This document shows positions 1 through 8,985 of a stretch of 64,000 bases of DNA, piece after piece. The stretch comes from Lysobacterales bacterium (GTDB lineage: Bacteria > Pseudomonadota > Gammaproteobacteria > Xanthomonadales > SZUA-5), in the NCBI GenBank assembly GCA_022844135.1, contig JALHMG010000018.1, positions 25,816 through 89,815 on the forward strand. Direction: 5' to 3'. A program made the translations under genes and the position numbers. Each line of letters starts with the position of its first letter. The first letter of the stretch is position 1. Below the pieces are notes generated by a model that was not told the origin of the DNA, made no database searches, and saw nothing but the letters and a program-made list of their open reading frames with translations.

Positions 1-31
1 TCAACAAACTGCAGCTACCGCCAGGCAGACA

Positions 32-1504
32 CTAAAGCACCACAACATCGTATTGCTCGGGGGAATACTGCTCCTCCGGCTGGAAGCGTATCGGTTTGCC
101 GATGAACGCTTCCAGTTCAGCCAGCGCAGCCGATTCCTCGTCGACCACACGCTGCACCACCGCTGGCGGCGCCAGAACCAGCACGCTGCGCGTTTCGAAC
201 TGGCGAACTGCGCGGGTGATTTCGCGAAAGATTTCGTAGCTGACGGTTTCCGCGCTTTTCACTCTACCGCGTCCGGCGCATGCCGCGCAGGGCTCGCAGA
301 GCTGGCGTTCCAGGCTTTCGGTGGTGCGCTTGCGCGTCATCTCAACGAGGCCGAGCGGGCTCATGTCGTACACCGTACTCTTGGCATGATCGCGCGCCAG
401 CGATTTTTCCAGCATGCGCAGCACTTGGCGCTTGTGCTCATCGTCGCTCATGTCGATGAAATCGAGAATGATGATGCCGCCCAGGTTTCGCAGCCGCAGT
501 TGCCGCGCGATCGCCTGCGCCGCCTCCAGGTTGGTTTTGTATACGGTCTCTTCCAGGTTGCGATGACCGACGAACCCGCCGGTATTGACGTCGATAGTCG
601 TCATCGCCTCGGTCTGGTCGATAATCAAATAGCCGCCGGACTTCAGCGGCGATTCTTTGCGCAAGGCGCGCTGGATCTCATCCTCGACGCCGTACAGATC
701 GAATATCGGTCGCTCGCCGGGGTAATGCTCAAGTCGTTCGGTGAATTCTGGAATGAACTCCTCGGTAAAGCGGATCGCGCGCTCCAGCGTCTCGCGCGAA
801 TCGATGCGTACCTTCTCGACATGCGGCTTCAGGAAGTCGCGAATGGCCTTGAGCGAAAGCGGCAGCTCCTCGTAAATCCGGTCGCCGACCCTCGCACCGC
901 TCATTGCATCGACGATCGACAACCAGAGTCGGTCGAGAAAGGCCATGTCGGCAGCGAGCGGCTCGGCCGGCACGCCTTCGGCATTGGTGCGCACGATGAA
1001 CCCCTGGGTGCGTTCGCCAGCCTGCTGATGCAGCACATCCTTCAGGCGTGCGCGCTCGCTATCATCTTCAATGCGCACCGACACGCCAAGCGTGCGCGCA
1101 TACGGCAAAAGGACCAGATAACGGGAAGGAATCGACAGGTGCGTCGTCAGCCGCGCACCTTTGCTGCCGATGGGATCCTTGACCACCTGTACGATGATCT
1201 CCTGGCCTTCCCGAATCAGATCTCCGATCGGCGGAATCGGCGCGTTGCCGTTTTCGATGGGATCGCCATCATGCGGCAATCGCACCACGTCGTTGGCGTG
1301 CAGGAACGCGGTCCGGTCGAGGCCGATCTCCACAAACGCCGCCTGCATGCCGGGCATCACGCGCGAGACGCGCCCTTTGTAGATGTTGCCCACGTAGCCA
1401 CGCTTTCGCGCACGCTCGACGTAAACCTCTTGCAGCATGCCGTTTTCGACAAGTGCCACACGTGTTTCGCGCGGCGTAACGTTGATCAAGATCTCTTCAG
1501 ACAA
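32..1504 (-). CDS. rng: Ribonuclease G
   Basis: This 490-residue protein is the single-strand-specific endoribonuclease of the RNase E/G family, which matures the 5' end of 16S rRNA and decays some mRNAs in the cytoplasm. An S1-type RNA-binding segment lies near residues 35-125 (GYVGNIYKGRV). The two catalytic aspartates sit in TTIDVNTG (about residue 305) and DFIDMSDDEH (about residue 350). The Zn-link cysteines are in CEPCAACAGRGR near residue 405. Length and the C-terminal EQYDVVVL fit bacterial RNase G rather than the longer RNase E, which carries a degradosome scaffold. The gene is complete, with its stop about 30 bases inside the left edge. The usual partner maf is not seen in the 218 bases upstream. 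Confidence 0.96.
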   Translation of the reverse strand: MSEEILINVTPRETRVALVENGMLQEVYVERARKRGYVGNIYKGRVSRVMPGMQAAFVEIGLDRTAFLHANDVVRLPHDGDPIENGNAPIPPIGDLIREGQEIIVQVVKDPIGSKGARLTTHLSIPSRYLVLLPYARTLGVSVRIEDDSERARLKDVLHQQAGERTQGFIVRTNAEGVPAEPLAADMAFLDRLWLSIVDAMSGARVGDRIYEELPLSLKAIRDFLKPHVEKVRIDSRETLERAIRFTEEFIPEFTERLEHYPGERPIFDLYGVEDEIQRALRKESPLKSGGYLIIDQTEAMTTIDVNTGGFVGHRNLEETVYKTNLEAAQAIARQLRLRNLGGIIILDFIDMSDDEHKRQVLRMLEKSLARDHAKSTVYDMSPLGLVEMTRKRTTESLERQLCEPCAACAGRGRVKSAETVSYEIFREITRAVRQFETRSVLVLAPPAVVQRVVDEESAALAELEAFIGKPIRFQPEEQYSPEQYDVVVL

Positions 1505-1722
1505 GGCAGACGCCCAATGCTTGGAACTCGACCCGGCTTATAGCAGTGCCGCGCCAGCGGGATGAAGAGGTCTTCGTCCTCTGCCGATCGCAGCGGGAAG
1601 CAATCGAGGGACCGCGCATTCTCGCTGGCCGCTTTGCGCCAACCCGGTTCGTGACGGACGCACCTGCGAAAGTCAGCCGTAGTCTTCGGGGAACCTGCGA
1701 ATAGTCGCCGAGGATATCCGCC

Positions 1723-1998
1723 TCAGCCGGAGCGCCCGCCAGACTCGCATGCGCAAGAACCGGGCTTCGCCGAGTGGGCCCCTGAAATCGCCAGCGCAAT
1801 GAAGACAACAGCAAGACAGGCGCTCAGTGCCTTGAGCCAGGGAAGCGGCAGAACGAAGGCCAGAACAAGCAACCAGAACCCGATTTCAAGGCACACCAGC
1901 AGACCACCCAACCTCAGGCGACTCGGAGGCGAATCTGCTCCGCACGCTGGGCAAACTGCCTGGCTGCCAACTTCCCTCTCGCTACTAATCCTCATCAT
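1723..1998 (-). CDS. Small zinc-ribbon-like membrane protein
   Basis: This is a predicted 91-residue protein of unknown function. It starts with a short polar segment containing a CPACGA knuckle near residue 16. Two closely spaced hydrophobic stretches follow (about residues 30-52 and 55-75) that could form a helical hairpin, and the tail is Ser/Cys/Gly-rich with CAC. Only one clear CxxC is present, so metal binding is uncertain. The ATG at 1998 overlaps the last 14 bases of the upstream pspF-like gene, and the GTG six bases earlier is an alternative, which suggests translational coupling. I do not recognise a named family. The coding call rests on the overlap, the membrane segments and the lack of a better frame. 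Confidence 0.5.
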   Translation of the reverse strand: MMRISSEREVGSQAVCPACGADSPPSRLRLGGLLVCLEIGFWLLVLAFVLPLPWLKALSACLAVVFIALAISGAHSAKPGSCACESGGRSG

Positions 1999-3040
1999 CG
2001 CCACCCACCAGCCGATACTTTCGCAGATAACCTCGCAACTGGTGATAGGTCAGCGACAACGACTCTGCAGCCTTGCGCTGATTGAACCTGGCATGTTGCA
2101 TAGCCGCTTGCAGCCATGCCACTTCGGTGTCTTCGATGGCTTGGCGGAAGTCCATGGGCAGCGTGGGAACCTGACCCGCGGCCGTTGCTGTGGCCGATGC
2201 GCCCGAGGGCGCAGTTGCTGCCTTGCTTTGCGGACGCCACGGAGATTCGAAAGGATTGAACTGGATCTCGTCGATGGCTTCGTCCAGATCTTCGTGTCGA
2301 TACACCGCGCGCTCGATGACGTTGCGCAACTCGCGCACGTTGCCGGGCCAGGCGTGCGCCAGCAGTTTCTGGCGCGCGCTGGCGGTGAATCCGGCGAACA
2401 AGTCGCGTTTGAGTTCCTGGCTCATCTTGGTCGCGAAATGCTCGGCGAGCGGCAGGATGTCGTCCCTGCGCGCGCGCAGCGGCGGCAGCGTGATGACGTC
2501 GAACGCAAGGCGATCGAGCAAGTCTTCGCGAAAACGACCTGCGGCGGCTTCGCCTGGCAGGTCGAGATTGGTAGCGGCAATGATGCGCACATTGGTGCGG
2601 ATGGTTTCGCGGCCGCCGACGCGTTCGAACTCGCCGTATTCGATCACGCGCAGGATTTTCTCCTGGATACGGAGCGATGCCGTGGCCAACTCGTCGAGGA
2701 ACAACGTACCTTCGTTGGCGATCTCAAAGCGCCCCAGATGGCGGCGCGTTGCGCCCGTGAAGGAACCCGCTTCGTGCCCGAACAACTCGGTCTCGAGCAG
2801 CGACTCGGCCAGCGCCGCGCAATTGAGCTTGACCAGCGGGCGATCCCAGCGCTTGCTCAAATAATGCAGACGCGCCGCGATCAGCTCCTTTCCGGTCCCG
2901 CGTTCGCCGATCACCAGCACCGGACGATCCAGGGGCGCGGCGCGCGAGACATGATCGAGCACAGCAGCGAAGCTGGGCGCGGCACCCAGTAACGACAAAT
3001 CGTTCGGATCGCTTCCCGGCATCGGTATCGGAGTTCCCAA
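1985..3040 (-). CDS. pspF: PspF-type sigma-54 enhancer-binding activator
   Basis: This 351-residue cytoplasmic AAA+ activator opens promoters held by sigma-54 RNA polymerase. In enterobacteria PspF drives the phage-shock (envelope stress) genes. Like E. coli PspF it lacks a receiver domain and begins directly with the AAA+ module: Walker A GERGTGKE near residue 47, Walker B GTLFLDELA near residue 110, arginine-finger region DLLDRLAFDV and WPGNVREL. A C-terminal Fis-type helix-turn-helix (QRKAAESLSLTYHQLRGYL) ends the protein. The sigma-54-contacting loop reads GSFTGA instead of the usual GAFTGA. No pspA, pspB or pspC gene is adjacent. It is divergent from purC across 113 bases. Confidence 0.9.
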   Translation of the reverse strand: MGTPIPMPGSDPNDLSLLGAAPSFAAVLDHVSRAAPLDRPVLVIGERGTGKELIAARLHYLSKRWDRPLVKLNCAALAESLLETELFGHEAGSFTGATRRHLGRFEIANEGTLFLDELATASLRIQEKILRVIEYGEFERVGGRETIRTNVRIIAATNLDLPGEAAAGRFREDLLDRLAFDVITLPPLRARRDDILPLAEHFATKMSQELKRDLFAGFTASARQKLLAHAWPGNVRELRNVIERAVYRHEDLDEAIDEIQFNPFESPWRPQSKAATAPSGASATATAAGQVPTLPMDFRQAIEDTEVAWLQAAMQHARFNQRKAAESLSLTYHQLRGYLRKYRLVGGDDED

Positions 3041-3153
3041 AGAATTCTGCGCAGTCTAATCCTGCTGTGTGCCTTGCCTGTACACGACCAATGGCACCCG
3101 CCCGCGCCGCGGCTCAGGCAGACTAAGCTCCTGCCATTTGCGCCGAGGTCCAC

Positions 3154-4038
3154 TTGACCACGTCTTTGAGCGAATCTGCCCTACCCGGCCTGCCGCTGGT
3201 TCACCGCGGCAAGGTGCGCGATGTGTACGCATTGCCGGAGCAGCGCTTGCTGCTGGTCGCCACCGATCGCCTGAGTGCATTCGATGTGATCTTGCCCGAC
3301 CCTATTCCCGGCAAGGGCGAACTGCTGACACAGTTGTCGAACTTCTGGTTCGGCAAGACCGCGCACTTGTGCGCCAATCATCTGACCGGCATCGATCCGG
3401 TGTCGGTGCTGCCCTCGCCCGTCGATCCCGTGCCCTTCGCGCAGCGCAGCGTGGTGGCCATGCGCTTGAAACCAGTGCCGATCGAGGCGATCGCTCGCGG
3501 CTTCCTGATCGGATCGGGTTTCAAGGAATATTTGGCCAAAGGAAGCGTCAGCGGCATAACGCTGGACGCCGGATTGCCGCTGGCAGCCGAGTTGCCCGAG
3601 CCCATCTTCACACCCTCGACCAAAGCCGCGGTGGGCGACCACGACGAGAACATCAGTTTCGACCGGGTCGTCGCCACCATCGGCGGCGCATTGGCCGAAC
3701 AAGTGCGCGCGGCGACGCTGACGCTGTACCGCTACGCCCGCACCTACGCGGCGGCAAGGGGCATCTTGATCGCCGATACCAAATTCGAGTTCGGCCTGGA
3801 TGAAAACGGCCAATTGCGCGTGATGGATGAGATGCTGACGCCGGACTCGTCGCGATTCTGGGAAGCCGGCGGCTGGCAGCCCGGGCGCAATCCGCCGTCG
3901 TTCGACAAACAGTTCGTGCGCGATTATCTGGAAACACTGGATTGGGACAAGCGCCCGCCAGCGCCGCACCTGCCTGCAAGCGTGATCGAAGGCACCCGGG
4001 CGCGTTATGCGGAAGCGCTGGCGCGATTGACCGCATGA
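3154..4038 (+). CDS. purC: SAICAR synthase (phosphoribosylaminoimidazole-succinocarboxamide synthase)
   Basis: PurC joins CAIR and aspartate using ATP to make SAICAR in de novo purine synthesis. The 294-residue length and the segments [49 protein letters not shown] and [10 protein letters not shown] are characteristic of the longer, fungal-like PurC subgroup. The start is TTG at 3154, supported by a GAGG five bases upstream and by the alignment of HRGKVRDVY close to the N-terminus; no in-frame ATG is better placed. The stop overlaps the ATG of the following kinase gene in an ATGA junction, so the two are probably co-translated. Confidence 0.96.
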   Translation: MTTSLSESALPGLPLVHRGKVRDVYALPEQRLLLVATDRLSAFDVILPDPIPGKGELLTQLSNFWFGKTAHLCANHLTGIDPVSVLPSPVDPVPFAQRSVVAMRLKPVPIEAIARGFLIGSGFKEYLAKGSVSGITLDAGLPLAAELPEPIFTPSTKAAVGDHDENISFDRVVATIGGALAEQVRAATLTLYRYARTYAAARGILIADTKFEFGLDENGQLRVMDEMLTPDSSRFWEAGGWQPGRNPPSFDKQFVRDYLETLDWDKRPPAPHLPASVIEGTRARYAEALARLTA

Positions 4039-5039
4039 GCCTGTCCGCCGAGCGCCTGCGCGCGCTGACCGCCTTCGCAACAACGCACTTCGGCACCCTC
4101 GATGTTGCTCCGGTGGCGGCCTCATCGGATGCCAGTTTTCGCAGCTATTGGCGCGTGACCAGCGGCGGGCGGTCGGCGATCGTGATGAACGCGCCGCCGG
4201 ATAAGGAAGACACGCGACCGTTTGTCGACATCGCCGAGCGCCTGCTGGCTGCTGGCCTGCGGGCGCCGCGCATCGCTGCTGTCGATGCGGCGCAGGGCTT
4301 TCTGCTGCTGGAGGACTTTGGGTCGGCGACGCTCTTGCCGGCACTTACCGACATCAGCGTCGACCAGCACTACGGCACGGCGCTGGCCGACCTGCTGCGC
4401 ATGCAGCGCACCGATACGCATTCGCTACCGAGCTACGATTCCGCGCGGTTGGTAGCGGAAATGGAGCTGTTCGAAACCTGGTTTCTGCGCCGTCATCTTG
4501 GCCTGGAACTTTCGCGCAACGATACCGATCGCATCGAAGCCTGCATGTCGCGGCTGGTGGCGAGTGCGCTCGAGCAACCGCAAGTGTTCGTGCATCGCGA
4601 CTACCACTCGCGCAATCTGATGCTGCTTAACGATAACGCTTTGGGCGTCATCGATTTCCAGGACGCCTTGCTCGGCCCGATCACCTACGATCTAGTGTCG
4701 CTGCTCAAGGACTGCTACATCCAATGGCCGCTGCCGCGCGTGTATGGCTGGGCCGAAAGCTATCGACGCAAGGCAATGAACGCGGGCCTGGTGGCCGTGG
4801 GCCCGACGCGCTGGCGCCGCTGGTTCGATTGGATGGGATTGCAGCGTCATCTGAAGGTGCTCGGAATCTTTGCGCGACTACACTATCGAGACGGCAAATC
4901 TGGATATTTGTCGGACTTGCCGCTGGTGCTCGACTACACGCTCGGCGTATGCGAGCGCTATGGCGAGCTTGCGGATTTCGGCCAGTGGTTGGAGACGCTC
5001 ACAGCCGCTGCGCGATCGAGATTGACCTGTCCTGGATAG
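4035..5039 (+). CDS. amgK: AmgK-like N-acetylmuramate/N-acetylglucosamine kinase
   Basis: This is a 334-residue phosphotransferase of the aminoglycoside-kinase fold. The catalytic loop [11 protein letters not shown] (about residue 192) and metal-binding [23 protein letters not shown] (about residue 207) match AmgK, which phosphorylates MurNAc at C1 in the cell-wall sugar recycling route of pseudomonads and relatives. The true start is the ATG at 4035 overlapping the purC stop; an upstream in-frame extension to 3942 runs through purC and is rejected. The usual next gene, the nucleotidyltransferase murU, is absent here and bpt follows instead. An anmK gene of the same pathway lies about 50 kb to the right. 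Confidence 0.85.
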   Translation: MSLSAERLRALTAFATTHFGTLDVAPVAASSDASFRSYWRVTSGGRSAIVMNAPPDKEDTRPFVDIAERLLAAGLRAPRIAAVDAAQGFLLLEDFGSATLLPALTDISVDQHYGTALADLLRMQRTDTHSLPSYDSARLVAEMELFETWFLRRHLGLELSRNDTDRIEACMSRLVASALEQPQVFVHRDYHSRNLMLLNDNALGVIDFQDALLGPITYDLVSLLKDCYIQWPLPRVYGWAESYRRKAMNAGLVAVGPTRWRRWFDWMGLQRHLKVLGIFARLHYRDGKSGYLSDLPLVLDYTLGVCERYGELADFGQWLETLTAAARSRLTCPG

Positions 5040-5045
5040 CGGCCG

Positions 5046-5741
5046 ATGCGGCTCTTCAAAACGCCCGAGCACGAATGCAGCTACTACCCCGAACGCCGGG
5101 CCGTGATGAGTGTGCTCGATCCACACGATCCGACACTGCCTGAACGCTACGGCGCGGCGCTCGCGCATGGCTTCCGGCGTACCGGCGGGATGCTGTACAA
5201 ACCGATGTGCAGCGCCTGCCGGGCATGCGTGGCGACGCGCCTGACGGTGGCGGATTTTCGGCCAGGCCGAAGTCAGCGGCGTACGTGGCAGCGCAATCGC
5301 GACATCCAGGCGACCTGGCAGCCCCCGTTACCGGATGCGGAGCACCGCACGCTTTATCGCAACTATGTGCAGGCGCGTCATGGTGGCGAAGAGGCTGAGC
5401 GCGATCCCTTCGAGAGCCTGACTGCGCCCTTCCCCACCACGCTGTTTCTGGAACTGCGGCTTGAGGAACGACTGGTTGGCCTGGCGATTACCGATCGGGT
5501 TGGCGATGGCCTGTCTGCGGTGTACACCGCATACGACACAACGCTCGCCCAACGCGGCCTGGGTACGCTCGCAATACTGCATCAAATGGCCTACGCGCGT
5601 GCGGAAGGATTGCAGTTCTTGTACCTGGGTTTTTGGCTCGATCAGCATCCGCAAATGGATTACAAGCGCCGTTTCGTTCCTCAGGAGCGCTTGATCGGGG
5701 GGCGGTGGTTGTTGATCGAAAACGAGACACCGGGCAAGTGA
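5046..5741 (+). CDS. bpt: Aspartate/glutamate leucyltransferase (N-end rule)
   Basis: Bpt transfers leucine from Leu-tRNA to N-terminal Asp or Glu of proteins, marking them for ClpS/ClpAP degradation. The 231-residue sequence has the family's N-terminal cysteine cluster (ECSYYPER, then KPMCSACRACVATR near residue 53) and the C-terminal GNAT-like core ending in YLGFWLDQHPQMDYKRRFVPQE. The length is normal for bacterial Bpt. The ATG at 5046 follows the amgK stop by six bases, making a compact purC-amgK-bpt transcription unit. It is distinguished from Aat, which transfers Leu/Phe to basic N-termini, by the cysteine motif. Confidence 0.93.
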   Translation: MRLFKTPEHECSYYPERRAVMSVLDPHDPTLPERYGAALAHGFRRTGGMLYKPMCSACRACVATRLTVADFRPGRSQRRTWQRNRDIQATWQPPLPDAEHRTLYRNYVQARHGGEEAERDPFESLTAPFPTTLFLELRLEERLVGLAITDRVGDGLSAVYTAYDTTLAQRGLGTLAILHQMAYARAEGLQFLYLGFWLDQHPQMDYKRRFVPQERLIGGRWLLIENETPGK

Positions 5742-5842
5742 GATGCCTGACGTTGGATGCAGATACGGCCTTGTCCGGAACGCGCGAAAATCGGAGCGAG
5801 TGCAGGCTCGCGATGTCGCCCTGACGTCTTCCAGACCCGTTC

Positions 5843-7726
5843 CTACAACTCCCTTACTACGCGAAATCCGACGCGTCCGCTGCCAGCATTGCCGAGCGCA
5901 CTGGCCCGCCAGGCGCTGCGAACTTGCGCAGGGGCCGATCCCCACGAACCACCGCGAATAACGCGCAGGTCGCAGCCCGGATTGATCCACGCCACTGGCG
6001 AATCCGGCGCGCGTCGATAGTCGTCGTGCCAGCAGTCTTCGACCCATTCCGACACATTGCCGTCCATGTCGTAGAGGCGAAACGCATTGGCGAGAAAGCT
6101 ACGTACCGGCGCCGGGCCCCAGAATCCATCGTCGTAGTTGGCGAAGCCTTGTGTCCAGCGCCGCCCTTGCGCGGACTGATCGGCTGCGCCGGCGAAATTT
6201 CCGACAACGCCAGCCGGATCGCCATCTCCCCAGGCGTAGCGCGTCGCCGTGCCAGCGCGCAACGCGTACTCGAATTCGGCCTCGCTCGGCAGTCGATAGC
6301 GTTTACCGCTGGCTTTGGACAGCCACGCAACGTAAGCGGCCGCGTCGTCGTGGCTCACATGCACCACCGGATCGCCATCGCGTGCGCGTTTGCCCGTGTA
6401 GCTGCGGCGCCACGTGACGCGACGCATCTTGATCATCCGGCCAGTCTTTTCTTCGTACGCTGCCGACGCGCCGCTGCGTTCGGCGTCGGTGACGTGCTGG
6501 GTCGCCTCGATAAAGGCGCGGAATTCCGCCACAGTGATTTCGTTGCGGGCCAGCGCAAAGCCGCGCTCGAAGACGATCTCGCGTTGCGGTCCTTCGTTTG
6601 CGTCGCGCCCGGCTTCGCTTTCAGGCGAACCCATCATGAACCGGCCGACGGGAATCACCACCAATCGGGGACCATCGTTGCCATTGGACAGCTTGTCGGC
6701 GAAGCGCTCGCCTGGCGCAAGACCGCCATACAGGCGCACATTCACGATCTTGCTTTCCATTTCGCGCACTTGCTCCGCATCGACGAATTGCCTGAGCACG
6801 TCGATGGCCTGCTGCGCAGCCTTTGCATCATTCTTGGCCAGCGCATCTTTGAACCGCGTCAATTGATCGGCCTCGGTCTGGGCGCGAAAAGCACGCACCT
6901 GAGCGCGCGCATCGGCCACCGCGGAAGTGTCGGTCTGGATGGCGTCGGCCTGATCCAAAGCCTCAGAGGCACGCTCGAACTTCAGCGCGAAGGACTGATC
7001 GAGCGCGCGCTCGATCAAGCGCCGCTGTACATCCCCCAATCCCTTGAGAGCGCGTGCGTTGGCTGGATCGATCGCGAGCGCTGCGCGGAAGCGCTCGGTG
7101 GCGCTGGCGAATGCGCGTGGACCTGCGCCTTCGCGAGTCAGCTGGCGTTCGCCGCGCACCAGTTGTTCGAGCAGTTCTCGAGTACGCTGGCGCGATTGAT
7201 CGACGGCATCCAGCAGTTTTCTGTCGGCAATCGCCTGACCGAGCGCGGAGGCCTGATCGGCCACCGGCAGCAAGTTTTCAGGCAATACCGGCACGCCGAC
7301 TTGCTTTAGCTCCTCCAGCGCCTTGACCAACACCGACCGCGCCTCCCGGTTCTCCGGATCGGCCGCCAGCACGCGCGCCGCCAGCGCCATGGCGCTTGAG
7401 CCCTTGGGTTCCAGCAAGCGGCCCTCGCGCTGCTGCTCAGTCATAACCTCGATCAGCGCCGCGACATCTTCGTCCTCGACGTCCGGCGTGGCCGCAACAA
7501 CCTCGGTGACCACCGCATCGTCGTCGTCGAGCGCATCTTCTTCCTCGTCGATTTCCGCCTGCGGCGAATCGACCACGGCCATCGGCTCGCCCACGGGTGC
7601 CGAGTCGACCGCCGGCGTCAATTCGGTGTCGCTGCGCTGCGCGCGCTTCCAGCCGATCGCTGCGCTGCCGAGAATGATCAGCATCGCAAGCGCGAAACTG
7701 ACGAATGAGCGATGCTTCTCACTCAC
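5843..7726 (-). CDS. Membrane-anchored SUMF1 (formylglycine-generating-like) protein
   Basis: This 627-residue protein has one N-terminal membrane anchor (about residues 9-27), an acidic linker rich in Asp/Glu (about 45-85), a helical region with TPR-like periodicity (about 90-350), and a C-terminal SUMF1 domain (about 355-627) with VIPVGRFMMGSPESE, YRLPSEAEFEYALRAGT, DMDGNVSEWVEDCW and VIRGGSW. In this family most members are not true sulfatase-modifying enzymes; the module also serves as a ligand-binding lectin-like fold, probably periplasmic here. The GTG start at 7726 lies only 48 bases from the divergent rnd start. It differs clearly from the two SUMF1 modules of the 18-22 kb island and shows no hypervariable NNC pattern. 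Confidence 0.85.
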   Translation of the reverse strand: MSEKHRSFVSFALAMLIILGSAAIGWKRAQRSDTELTPAVDSAPVGEPMAVVDSPQAEIDEEEDALDDDDAVVTEVVAATPDVEDEDVAALIEVMTEQQREGRLLEPKGSSAMALAARVLAADPENREARSVLVKALEELKQVGVPVLPENLLPVADQASALGQAIADRKLLDAVDQSRQRTRELLEQLVRGERQLTREGAGPRAFASATERFRAALAIDPANARALKGLGDVQRRLIERALDQSFALKFERASEALDQADAIQTDTSAVADARAQVRAFRAQTEADQLTRFKDALAKNDAKAAQQAIDVLRQFVDAEQVREMESKIVNVRLYGGLAPGERFADKLSNGNDGPRLVVIPVGRFMMGSPESEAGRDANEGPQREIVFERGFALARNEITVAEFRAFIEATQHVTDAERSGASAAYEEKTGRMIKMRRVTWRRSYTGKRARDGDPVVHVSHDDAAAYVAWLSKASGKRYRLPSEAEFEYALRAGTATRYAWGDGDPAGVVGNFAGAADQSAQGRRWTQGFANYDDGFWGPAPVRSFLANAFRLYDMDGNVSEWVEDCWHDDYRRAPDSPVAWINPGCDLRVIRGGSWGSAPAQVRSAWRASALGNAGSGRVGFRVVREL

Positions 7727-7774
7727 GCGCGAACGGCCTCGACCCGGACAAGGCGCTAATCATGAGGATTTGCT

Positions 7775-8839
7775 TTGACGGCGCCTAGTCCCATCCGCTG
7801 GATCGATCGGCCAGAGATCGCGACTGCGTTCATCGGCAACTTGCCTGACGCACCGATCGCGCTCGACACCGAGTTCATGCGCACGCAAACCTACTATGCC
7901 GAGCTTGCGCTGGTCCAGGTTCGATGCGGCGAGGAATTGGCGCTGATCGACCCTTGCGCCCCCGGCGTTGTCCAGGTTCTGGGGCCTTTGCTGGCGGACG
8001 CGCGCGACAAGATCTTGCACAGCGCCAGCGAAGATCTCGACGTGCTGCTACGGGCACTCGGCGCCGTGCCCGCGCCGCTGTTCGATACGCAAATCGCCGC
8101 CACCCTGTGCGGCGCGGCGTTGCCGCCGAGCTATCAGAAGCTGGTGGCCAGCGAGCTCGGCGTCGAACTGGCCAAGGGCGCTACGCGCAGCGATTGGCTG
8201 CAGCGCCCGCTCAGCGAGGAGCAGATGCAATATGCGGCCGACGATGTGCGCTACCTGCCCGCATTGCACGGACGGCTGTTTGCGCGCCTTACGGAATTGG
8301 GTCGACTGCCATGGCTCTACGAAGAGGGCGAACGTGCGGCGACGAAGGCACGCGAAGCAGACGCCAATCCTCACCTGAAGGTGCGCTCTGCAGAACGCCT
8401 CACGGCGGCGCAGCAGCAAAGACTGTGGCGCTTGCTCACCTGGCGCGAACGCGAGGCGCGCGCGCGCAACCGGCCGCGAACCTGGATTCTCGACAACGCC
8501 ATCGCGCAGCGCGTGGCACTGCTCGACAAACCTTCGCCGCAGGCCTTAGCCAACGCCTGCACCATCGATGGCCGGGCACAGCCGCGTCTGGTGGAGAAGC
8601 TCGAACGCATCGTGATGGCGGCACCAACCGAGGACGAACTGGTTATTCCGTTGGCCAGCGAGCTCAACGACAGCGAGAAAGCCAGAGCCCGCGAAATCAA
8701 GACGCTCGTCGACGCGCGCGCCGGAGCGCTTGGAATGAGTGCCGATTTCCTGCTGCCAAGACGCGGCATTGAACATTGGGCACGGGAAGGCGAGCTACCG
8801 TCGGATCTACGCGGCTGGCGGAGCGAGGTGCTGGCGTAA
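7775..8839 (+). CDS. rnd: Ribonuclease D
   Basis: This 354-residue 3'-5' exoribonuclease trims the 3' ends of tRNA and other stable RNA precursors. The DEDDy exonuclease signature is complete: ALDTEF near residue 31, HSASEDLDVL near 88, and QYAADDVRYLPAL near 152. An HRDC-type helical region follows (LTWREREARARNRPRTWILDN). The start is TTG at 7775 with a GAGG seven bases upstream; the ATG at 7762 is in another frame that stops after eight codons. The gene is divergent from the SUMF1 gene and convergent with the DUF5916 gene. Confidence 0.94.
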   Translation: MTAPSPIRWIDRPEIATAFIGNLPDAPIALDTEFMRTQTYYAELALVQVRCGEELALIDPCAPGVVQVLGPLLADARDKILHSASEDLDVLLRALGAVPAPLFDTQIAATLCGAALPPSYQKLVASELGVELAKGATRSDWLQRPLSEEQMQYAADDVRYLPALHGRLFARLTELGRLPWLYEEGERAATKAREADANPHLKVRSAERLTAAQQQRLWRLLTWREREARARNRPRTWILDNAIAQRVALLDKPSPQALANACTIDGRAQPRLVEKLERIVMAAPTEDELVIPLASELNDSEKARAREIKTLVDARAGALGMSADFLLPRRGIEHWAREGELPSDLRGWRSEVLA

Positions 8840-8985
8840 CAACGCTCCAGCAGGCCGACACTCTGCCGAAGACGCGCCGACTTGCGCGGCGCTATCTCTG
8901 CGCGGGCCGGACCTGTTTTGAATCAGAGCCGAAATCCGGGCACGAGCGACGCGATGAACCGAGCCCTTAAAACCTCAGCGCGAGA

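Noticed and set aside
53..1543. A 496-codon plus-strand frame opposite rng.
   Set aside because: It is a shadow of the clearly conserved rng gene on the other strand and contains no recognisable domain.
5843..7726. The third SUMF1 protein as another DGR target.
   Set aside because: Its C-terminal region does not show a run of NNC codons and has no paired near-identical copy in the window; it is membrane anchored and placed among housekeeping genes.
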